From an uncultured Clostridia bacterium (lineage in GTDB: Bacteria; Bacillota; Clostridia; Peptostreptococcales; Anaerovoracaceae): a stretch of 5,956 nucleotides of DNA. The translations under genes were made by a program, and so were the position numbers. Location: NCBI GenBank assembly GCA_934278965.1, contig CAKQWL010000053.1, positions 1 to 5,956 of the forward strand. Reading direction: 5' to 3'. Numbering within the stretch: position 1 is the stretch's first letter; every line of letters begins with the position of its first letter. A model generated the notes under the pieces. It made no database searches. It saw nothing but the letters and a program-made list of their open reading frames with translations, and had not been told where the DNA came from. Below, one piece after another: positions 1 through 4,188 of the stretch.

Positions 1-107
1 CTAATTACTTTGTGACAAGCGATGGAGAAGACTTCATTACGATATTTTTCAACGCCTTGGAAAAAGCAAAAAAAATGCAAATGGATTTGACTATTGAGAG
101 CGTATAA
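1..107 (+). CDS. 3' end of an unrecognised protein gene (partial)
   Basis: Frame 3 is the only plus frame open from the window edge. It reads 34 codons, beginning NYFVTSDGEDFITIFF and ending MDLTIESV, before TAA at 105-107. Frames 1 and 2 are stopped within the first 15 bases. The tail has a predicted hydrophobic beta-like stretch (FITIFF) followed by a lysine-rich helix-like segment (ALEKAKKMQ). I do not recognise the family. The fragment is much richer in A and T than the genes to the right, with lysine codons all AAA, so it may belong to a different (acquired) stretch of DNA. No clear terminator with a T-run follows. The start and most of the protein lie outside the window, so the call rests only on the open frame and plausible composition. 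Confidence 0.5.
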   Translation, partial: NYFVTSDGEDFITIFFNALEKAKKMQMDLTIESV

Positions 108-375
108 GGAGAGCGCAGACAGATTCCAGTTTGTCGAACTGATAAAATCCCTTTAGAAACTTAAAGGGCGCACTTCTATACTCTCCTTCCGGGAGTATCG
201 TGCGTCCTGCGGAGTTTCATTCTCTGTCCGCAGAAGAAAACTGCATGACCGAGAATGTTTCGTCACCTCGTTCCGTCAAGGTGGCTCCCCCCCCTTGCGA
301 CGCTTACGCGTCCATCCCCTGTGGACTTGCCGTCCGCAAAGGGCATAAACTGCTGGTCGCCGCCAGCACGTTTGA

Positions 376-450
376 ATTGGTTATGTTCTGGGTGCTCTTG
401 GATTTGGAATTGCTGTAGCTGGCTGTTTTCTAAAAGATAAGGATAAATAA
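376..450 (+). pseudogene. Possible remnant of a membrane-protein C-terminus
   Basis: Frame 1 reads 24 codons, beginning IGYVLGALGFGIAVAG and closing CFLKDKDK, then TAA at 448-450. This looks like one glycine-rich transmembrane helix followed by a charged cytoplasmic tail. An in-frame TGA sits directly before it (373-375), and there is no start codon or Shine-Dalgarno, so it cannot be an intact gene as read. It could be the decayed end of a membrane protein gene or coincidence. The neighbouring frames over the same bases are cysteine- and tryptophan-rich nonsense. Confidence 0.18.
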
Positions 451-472
451 AGTCCTGGTTGTCTTACCGAGA

Positions 473-501
473 TTGACAACGAAATATCGTACGAATATAT
501 G
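473..501 (+). promoter_or_regulatory. Promoter-like element with no gene downstream
   Basis: A perfect -35 (TTGACA, 473-478) is followed after 17 bases by TATATG (496-501), a partial -10. The -35 overlaps the right arm of an inverted repeat, GTTGTC/GACAAC (458-463/475-480). The spacer holds a near-palindrome around CGTACG. Transcription would begin near 508 and meet the hairpin at 562-606, giving an RNA of about 100 nt. The -10 is imperfect, so this is tentative. Confidence 0.3.
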
Positions 502-561
502 GCATGTACGCAGCGATTCTCCGTCATCCCGAAACGAAACTTCAATATCCTTGATAAAGAC

Positions 562-606
562 AAAAAATCCGAAACCATTCCCAATCGGAAAAAGTTCGGA
601 TTTTTT
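562..606. terminator. Bidirectional terminator downstream of tRNA-Ala
   Basis: A 12-bp perfect inverted repeat pairs AAAAAATCCGAA (562-573) with TTCGGATTTTTT (595-606) around a 21-nt loop. Read on the minus strand, the hairpin starts 6 nt after the tRNA CCA end and finishes in six T, as expected for the tRNA terminator. Read on the plus strand it also ends in T6, so it could stop rightward transcription before it runs antisense through the tRNA. The pairing core outside the A/T tract is only TCCGAA. Confidence 0.7.
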
Positions 607-611
607 CTGTT

Positions 612-687
612 TGGTGGAGCATAGGGGGTTCGAACCCCTGACCTTTTGACTGCCAGTCAAACGCGCTCCCAGCTGCGCCAATGCCCC
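612..687 (-). tRNA. tRNA-Ala, anticodon GGC
   Basis: The minus strand folds into a complete 76-nt cloverleaf. The 7-bp acceptor stem is GGGGCAT/ATGCTCC, the D stem GCGC/GCGC has loop AGCTGGGA, the anticodon stem TTTGA/TCAAA has loop CTGGCAG, and the T arm AGGGG-TTCGAAC-CCCCT is standard. The anticodon GGC (652-654) reads the alanine codon GCC. The acceptor stem carries the G3:U70 wobble pair that is the main identity element for alanyl-tRNA synthetase, and the discriminator is A73, which confirms alanine. The 3' CCA is encoded (612-614). The gene stands alone, with its own promoter to the right and a terminator to the left. Confidence 0.97.
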
Positions 688-693
688 GAATCA

Positions 694-713
694 GCGGCAG
701 GATTGCCTGCCGC
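694..713 (-). other. Perfect hairpin in the tRNA-Ala leader
   Basis: GCGGCAGG (694-701) and CCTGCCGC (706-713) form a perfect 8-bp GC-rich stem with the four-base loop ATTG. From the -10 at 720-725 the transcript should start near 713, so the primary RNA would begin with this hairpin and reach the mature tRNA 5' end six bases later. There is no T-run, so it is not a terminator in this direction. A role in protecting the precursor, or in presenting it to RNase P, is inference. Confidence 0.6.
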
Positions 714-719
714 AAAGAT

Positions 720-748
720 ATTGTACTATTTTTGAGACAAAAATGCAA
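720..748 (-). promoter_or_regulatory. Promoter of tRNA-Ala
   Basis: On the minus strand, TTGCAT (743-748) and TACAAT (720-725) are separated by exactly 17 bases. The -10 matches five of six consensus positions; the -35 keeps TTG. Start of transcription is expected near 713, about 26 bases before the mature tRNA end at 687. The -35 shares its bases with the end of the upstream nfo terminator. Confidence 0.7.
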
Positions 749-787
749 TTCTTTTGCGAGGGTAAGTTTTCGCAAAAGAATTTTTTT
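747..787. terminator. Terminator of the ylmH-nfo transcript
   Basis: A perfect 13-bp inverted repeat pairs AATTCTTTTGCGA (747-759) with TCGCAAAAGAATT (770-782) around a 10-nt loop. On the minus strand it begins 35 nt after the nfo stop and is followed after two bases by five T (739-743). On the plus strand it ends in a run of seven T (781-787), so it can work in both directions and shield nfo from antisense transcription. Confidence 0.8.
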
Positions 788-817
788 AATTTTCTCCGTA
801 AAAAAGATAAAAATGGT

Positions 818-1651
818 TCACCCGCGATACTGATTTCGCAGAAGATCGATCTCCTTGGCATATCCGTCCAGTTCGTTCGGTGTTTCCAGAATGAAAGGCA
901 GATCTTTCAGACACGGATGATTGATGATGGCTGCGAAGGTGTCGGTGCCGAGGAAGCCTTCGCCGATTTTTGCGTGACGATCCTTGTGCGCGCCGGTCGG
1001 ATTCATGCTGTCGTTCAGGTGCATGGCCTTCAGTTTGTCCAGGCCGATGACGCGGTCAAACTCATCAAGGAGCGCATCGAGGTGATGAATAATGTCGTAC
1101 CCGCCGTCGCTGACATGGCAGCTGTCCATACAGATACCGAACTTTTCCGGAAGTTCCAGTCGGTCCAGAATCGCTTTGAGCTCCTCAAAGCTTCGTCCGA
1201 TTTCGCTTCCTTTGCCGGCCATGGTTTCCAGAAGGACCGTGGTGCTTTGATCCGGTGTGACAATTTCATTGAGCATTTCGGCCGTCAGGCGGATTCCCGT
1301 TTCAACACCCTGACCGACATGACTGCCCGGATGCAGATTGTAGTAATTGCCCGGGAGATATTCCATGCGCTTCATATCGTCCGACAGCGCCATACGCGCG
1401 AATTCCCGCGTTTTTTCGTTGGCTGCGCACGGATTGACTGTGTAAGGCGCATGCGCGACAAGTTTTCCGAAACCGTGTTCCTGCATGAGAGCTTGGAGCG
1501 CCTTGATATCAGCGGGGTCAATAGCCTTTGCGGCGCCGCCCCGCGGATTTCGCGTAAAAAAAGCGAACGTATTTGCGCCGATCGAAAGGGCAGTTTTGCC
1601 CATTTCATAAAATCCCTTAGAAGCCGAAAGATGGCATCCGATTGTCAGCAT
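818..1651 (-). CDS. nfo: Endonuclease IV (AP endonuclease)
   Basis: This 277-residue protein is a full-length member of the Nfo/endonuclease IV family, TIM-barrel zinc enzymes of base excision repair that cut the DNA backbone 5' to abasic sites. The family's metal ligands line up in order: H67 (AHAPY), H107 and H111 (LHPGSH), E142 (LETMAG), D176 and H179 (MDSCH), H211 (MHLNDS), D224 and H226 (KDRH) and E256 (LETP). The N-terminus begins MLTIGCHLSASKG, normal for the family, so the start is well supported. AGGAGG (1659-1664) lies 7-8 bases ahead of the ATG. It follows ylmH by 25 nt on the same strand and is probably co-transcribed with it; a strong terminator follows. A long open frame on the opposite strand is only its shadow. 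Confidence 0.96.
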   Translation of the reverse strand: MLTIGCHLSASKGFYEMGKTALSIGANTFAFFTRNPRGGAAKAIDPADIKALQALMQEHGFGKLVAHAPYTVNPCAANEKTREFARMALSDDMKRMEYLPGNYYNLHPGSHVGQGVETGIRLTAEMLNEIVTPDQSTTVLLETMAGKGSEIGRSFEELKAILDRLELPEKFGICMDSCHVSDGGYDIIHHLDALLDEFDRVIGLDKLKAMHLNDSMNPTGAHKDRHAKIGEGFLGTDTFAAIINHPCLKDLPFILETPNELDGYAKEIDLLRNQYRG

Positions 1652-1676
1652 AGCGGAATCCTCCTGTATCTGTTAT

Positions 1677-2597
1677 CTATAAATAGCGCTCTAAAACGAC
1701 AAAGGTCCGGTCTTTTTTGGTCCGCCCGGACACCTCCCGAAGGACGGCTTTGCCGCGTCCGCGCAAAACCATTTTATCCCCCTCCTGCAAAAGAAAGTCC
1801 GGTTTCAGCAGAACTCGGCTGTTGACCAGCACGATACCGCTGCGAATCGCTTCCTGCGCTTTTCCGCGGGAGAGACCGAAAGCGGCGGACAAAAGGCTGT
1901 CCAGGCGAAGGGACGCGACAGCAACGCGTTTTTCCTCCGTCCGTACGGCGCCGGTATTCAGGTCTTGAAGCCCGACGATGGAGAGCGTAAGGGAAGTGTG
2001 CCCGGCTTTTTCGTAATTGGCGAGCAGAAAATCTGCGATATCCCGGAGAATCAGGATGTCCGCGCCGTCTTCCCGCACCAGGATATCGCCGGTGACTTCC
2101 CGTTTAATTCCGAGAGAAAGAAGAGAGCCCAGATAATCCCGGTGCGTCAGCTTGCGGGAGCCTTTCCCGGTTTCCGCGCGGAGGACCGCAATCGGGCATT
2201 CGATACCTGTCTCTTTATCCAGCGGTGCATTAGGCGGCGTATCCGGAAGCGCATCCAGCGGTGCATCCGGCATTGCGCCGGACAAAGCTTCCGCCGGAAG
2301 GACTTCGGTCAGTGGAGTGTACTCCGGAATCAGGAAGAGGAGTCTTCGCTCGGCATCCGGGTATCCGCCGTAAAAAAGCGCCCGCATCCGGCCGCTCCCG
2401 CTTGGCGCAGCATCCCGGTAAGTTCCGTCCGGAAGCTCCGGAAGAAGGATTAGATCCGGTTGTTTCCGGCAAAAATCAAAAGCAAGTGCGCTCTGCCGCG
2501 CGTCCAAAAAAGCCGTATGAACCATTTCATAGTTTCGTTCGCATTGACGAATTCGATCTTCAATCGCAGCGAGTAAAAGTCTGTCTTCTTTTTCCAT
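1677..2597 (-). CDS. ylmH: YlmH-type S4-domain RNA-binding protein
   Basis: This 306-residue protein matches the YlmH family. B. subtilis YlmH binds stalled 50S subunits carrying peptidyl-tRNA and acts in ribosome quality control. The N-terminal part has family landmarks VHTAFLDARQ (26-35) and GGYPDAERRLLFLIPEY. The middle has LTHRDYLGSLLSLGIKRE (near 150-167). The S4 domain spans about 230-285 (LDSLLSAAFGLSRGKAQEAI..G.VLVN). An insert of about 30 residues near 100-130 holds two 12-residue copies, ALSGAMPDAPLD and ALPDTPPNAPLD, and makes the protein longer than the roughly 260 residues usual for the family. I chose the ATG at 2597 over the TTG at 2615 because the homologous N-terminus begins at MEKEDRLLL and the TTG overlaps the promoter. 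There is no proper Shine-Dalgarno. It heads the ylmH-nfo transcript. Confidence 0.9.
   Translation of the reverse strand: MEKEDRLLLAAIEDRIRQCERNYEMVHTAFLDARQSALAFDFCRKQPDLILLPELPDGTYRDAAPSGSGRMRALFYGGYPDAERRLLFLIPEYTPLTEVLPAEALSGAMPDAPLDALPDTPPNAPLDKETGIECPIAVLRAETGKGSRKLTHRDYLGSLLSLGIKREVTGDILVREDGADILILRDIADFLLANYEKAGHTSLTLSIVGLQDLNTGAVRTEEKRVAVASLRLDSLLSAAFGLSRGKAQEAIRSGIVLVNSRVLLKPDFLLQEGDKMVLRGRGKAVLREVSGRTKKDRTFVVLERYL
2217..2266 (-). repeat. Tandem 36-bp repeat inside ylmH
   Basis: The 14-base string ATCCAGCGGTGCAT occurs at 2217-2230 and again at 2253-2266, exactly 36 bases apart. In frame this gives two 12-residue copies rich in Pro, Ala and Asp at residues 104-127. The unit length preserves the reading frame. 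Residue differences between copies (SGAM against PDTP, D against N) indicate that the duplication is not very recent. Confidence 0.75.
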
Positions 2598-2603
2598 GCC
2601 CTT

Positions 2604-2612
2604 ATTGTACCA
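2604..2612 (-). promoter_or_regulatory. Extended -10 promoter of ylmH
   Basis: The minus strand reads TGG TACAAT (2612 to 2604), an extended -10 with five of six consensus -10 bases. No good -35 lies at the right distance (2627-2632 reads ATTTTT), as is common with extended -10 promoters. The last -10 base is seven positions before 2597, the A of the ylmH ATG, so the mRNA is predicted to have no leader. Confidence 0.6.
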
Positions 2613-2632
2613 CAAAAGAATAAAGAAAAAAT

Positions 2633-2642
2633 AGAATATTCT
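2633..2642. promoter_or_regulatory. Palindrome between divergent promoters (possible operator)
   Basis: AGAATATTCT is a perfect 10-base palindrome. It sits between the -35 regions of the ylmH promoter (minus) and the cyclodeaminase operon promoter (plus), touching the latter's -35. A dimeric regulator bound here could act on both. It does not resemble the DtxR or MntR boxes I know, and an AT-rich palindrome of this size can occur by chance. Confidence 0.3.
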
Positions 2643-2670
2643 TTGCGCCTCTTTGGATTTTTGTTATAAT
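2643..2670 (+). promoter_or_regulatory. Promoter of the cyclodeaminase operon
   Basis: A perfect TATAAT (2665-2670) carries the extended TG at 2662-2663. TTGCGC (2643-2648) stands 16 bases upstream as a -35 sharing TTG with consensus. Transcription should begin near 2677, leaving an untranslated leader of about 74 nt before the ATG at 2751. Confidence 0.75.
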
Positions 2671-2701
2671 GGACTTAGTGCAAAATAATGAAAGAACAGA
2701 A

Positions 2702-2730
2702 AAGCAGCAGAGCGCGAATCTCCGCTGCTT
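2702..2730 (+). other. Leader hairpin ahead of the cyclodeaminase start site
   Basis: The stem pairs 2702-2712 with 2720-2730 (10 of 11 pairs, one A-C mismatch at 2709/2723) around a 7-nt loop. It ends only a few bases before the Shine-Dalgarno at 2735-2740. It has no T-run and so is not a terminator. It may hold the ribosome site open or be bound by a regulator; nothing here resembles a known riboswitch. Confidence 0.5.
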
Positions 2731-2750
2731 CCGGAAGGAGAACGGACAGA

Positions 2751-3437
2751 ATGAAGTATCTGAATGAAAAAATGCAGCCCTATCTTGAAGAACTGCGCGC
2801 GAAAAAAGCGGCCCCGGGCGGCGGAGCGGCGGCAGCCCTCACAGCAGCGCAGGGAGCGGCGCTTACGATGATGGCGGCGGAATATACAATCGGCAATGAA
2901 AAATACAAGGCGTTTGAAGATAAATGCATCGGAGCCAGGGCAAACAGCTCTTATATTTATATGAATCTCTGCATGGCGATCGATCAGGACGCGGAAGCCT
3001 ATCAGAAGGTTGCCGCGGCTAAGGCGCTTCCGCGGGATACCGAGGAGGAAGTTTTGTTCCGGGATACAGCACTTGAGAAAGCGTATGAGGACGCACTTCT
3101 GGTGCCGTTCAAGGTGATGCGTCTTTGCGAACAGGGACTCAACGCGGCATCGTTTATGATCGGTGCGTGCAATCCGAACATAGAGTCGGATCTTGCTTCG
3201 GCGATCCTCCTGCTTGCTGCGGGAATGCGGATGTCCTGGATGAATGTATTGATGAATCTTCCGTATTACAAGGATGAAGTGCAGAAAGATGTCATCCGGA
3301 AGGAATGCACAGTACTGCTCCGTTATACCAAAAAGATTGAGGAGCAGGCGGAGGAAGCGGGCATTTTCCCGGACTTCGCGCCGCTGACTGAGGATGATGA
3401 GGTGCAGAAGATTTTAGAGGCGGCGGGTCTTGCGTAG
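2751..3437 (+). CDS. Folate cyclodeaminase/cyclohydrolase (FTCD_C family)
   Basis: This 228-residue, mostly helical protein belongs to the family of the cyclodeaminase half of FTCD. These enzymes convert 5-formimino-tetrahydrofolate to 5,10-methenyl-tetrahydrofolate plus ammonia; stand-alone clostridial members (FchA) serve one-carbon metabolism and the fermentation of purines, glycine or histidine. Family marks are the glycine-rich APGGGAAAAL (21-30), DAEAY (80-84) and NPNIESDLASA (141-151). I chose the ATG at 2751 because AAGGAG (2735-2740) lies 10 bases ahead and the family begins about 20 residues before the glycine motif. The in-frame ATG at 2688 has no ribosome site, and its 21 extra residues are lysine/arginine/serine-rich and cover the leader hairpin. 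It is first in a four-gene plus-strand operon. Whether it acts as deaminase or cyclohydrolase cannot be told from sequence. Confidence 0.88.
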   Translation: MKYLNEKMQPYLEELRAKKAAPGGGAAAALTAAQGAALTMMAAEYTIGNEKYKAFEDKCIGARANSSYIYMNLCMAIDQDAEAYQKVAAAKALPRDTEEEVLFRDTALEKAYEDALLVPFKVMRLCEQGLNAASFMIGACNPNIESDLASAILLLAAGMRMSWMNVLMNLPYYKDEVQKDVIRKECTVLLRYTKKIEEQAEEAGIFPDFAPLTEDDEVQKILEAAGLA

Positions 3438-3549
3438 AGATCGCTAACAGATCAAAGGGCAACCGGGTATGGCTGACGGAAGGCGATTACAATAACATAA
3501 AGAACGCGAAATAGAAAGCGAAATAAAGAAAGGAAGACGGAGAGCAAAA

Positions 3550-4173
3550 ATGAAAGTTTTATTGATAAACGGCAGTCCGCATAAGGAAGGCTGCACTTAC
3601 ACGGCGCTTCGCGAGGTTGCGGATACCTTGGAAAAGTGTGAAGTGGAAACGGAAATTTTCTGGCTCGGAACAAAGGCAATTCAGGGCTGCATTGCCTGCA
3701 ACAGCTGTGCCAAAACGGGAAAGTGCGTGTTTGATGACGATGTAAATAAAATCGCGGCAAGACTGGATGAATTTGACGGGATTGTTCTGGGTTCTCCGGT
3801 GTATTATGCATCGGCGGCCGGACAGCTTTGCAGCTTCTTGGACAGACTGTTCTATTTCAACGGCGACGCAGTGGCGGGCAAAGTCGGAGCGGCGGTTGTT
3901 TCATGTCGGCGCGGCGGCAATACGGCGGCATGGGACCGCTTGAACAAGTATTTCGGAATGAACAATATGTTCATTGTCGGGTCGCAGTACTGGAATCAGG
4001 TGCACGGAAGCACACCGGAGGATGTAAAGAAAGATTTGGAGGGACTCCAGACGATGCGGACGCTGGCGCAGAACATGGCATTCCTGCTTAAAAGCATAGA
4101 GGCGGGCCGCGAAATCGGAGTGGCCTTCCCGCAGTATGAGGAGAAGATTTATACGAATTTCATTCGAAAATAA
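3550..4173 (+). CDS. NADPH-dependent FMN reductase / iron-sulfur flavoprotein family
   Basis: This 207-residue flavodoxin-fold protein starts with strand MKVLLINGSP and the FMN phosphate loop GSPHKEGCTYT (8-18). The second FMN-binding segment is GSPVYYASAAG (81-91), and SCRRGGNT lies near 118-125. Between them C47, C50, C53 and C59 form CX2CX2CX5C, the compact pattern that binds a [4Fe-4S] cluster in archaeal iron-sulfur flavoproteins. Many clostridial relatives with this motif are annotated simply as flavodoxin-family NAD(P)H oxidoreductases. It probably transfers electrons in the cytoplasm; the acceptor is unknown. GGAG (3539-3542) lies 7 bases before the ATG. It follows the cyclodeaminase by 112 nt, where TACAAT (3488-3493) could be a weak internal -10 without a good -35, and it precedes the kinase-like gene by 15 nt. 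Confidence 0.88.
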   Translation: MKVLLINGSPHKEGCTYTALREVADTLEKCEVETEIFWLGTKAIQGCIACNSCAKTGKCVFDDDVNKIAARLDEFDGIVLGSPVYYASAAGQLCSFLDRLFYFNGDAVAGKVGAAVVSCRRGGNTAAWDRLNKYFGMNNMFIVGSQYWNQVHGSTPEDVKKDLEGLQTMRTLAQNMAFLLKSIEAGREIGVAFPQYEEKIYTNFIRK

Positions 4174-4188
4174 AAAGGAGAGAGGCGG

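Larger units (their letters stand above)
108..611. other. Gene-free, hairpin-rich intergenic region
   Basis: No convincing gene lies here; the open frames are short and unlike any protein I know. Seven inverted repeats follow one another: 149-155/162-168 (CCCTTTA/TAAAGGG), 169-173/200-204 enclosing 179-185/191-197, 207-213/227-233 (CTGCGGA/TCCGCAG), 262-268/279-285, 299-303/308-312 (GACGC/GCGTC), 321-326/332-337 and 351-356/363-368 (TGCTGG/CCAGCA). A run of eight C lies at 287-294. Such strings of hairpins are seen in dispersed palindromic intergenic repeats and in structured non-coding RNAs; the sequence alone does not decide which. The right part (450-611) holds a promoter-like element and a terminator, listed separately. 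Confidence 0.6.

Noticed and set aside
200..418. Plus-strand 72-codon frame in the hairpin region
   Set aside because: It has no Shine-Dalgarno, no family resemblance and starts inside a hairpin. It is kept only as a possible piece of a decayed gene in the findings.
1..611. IS200/IS605 end, group II intron or CRISPR array
   Set aside because: There is no transposase or reverse transcriptase fragment, no domain V-like motif and no regularly spaced identical repeats; the hairpins differ from one another.
430..681. Minus-strand open frames across the tRNA
   Set aside because: They read through the mature tRNA-Ala and its terminator hairpin, so they cannot be normal genes.
743..1825. Long plus-strand open frame of 360 codons
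   Set aside because: It lies antisense to nfo, whose full set of metal-ligand motifs proves the minus strand is coding. It has no ribosome site and its ATG sits in the tRNA promoter and terminator.
1965..2453. Plus-strand open frame of 162 codons
   Set aside because: It is antisense to ylmH and has no recognisable motif; its arginine-rich composition is typical of a shadow frame.
2598..2615. TTG start extending YlmH by six residues
   Set aside because: It lies within the extended -10 element, so it would not be transcribed from that promoter, and homologues begin at the ATG.
2688..2750. Upstream ATG extending the cyclodeaminase by 21 residues
   Set aside because: No ribosome site precedes it, the added residues cover the leader hairpin and are unlike the family, and the ATG at 2751 has a good AAGGAG.
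2671..2750. Riboswitch ahead of the cyclodeaminase operon
   Set aside because: The leader is only about 74 nt with a single hairpin, and it shows no conserved core of a known folate, glycine or metal riboswitch.
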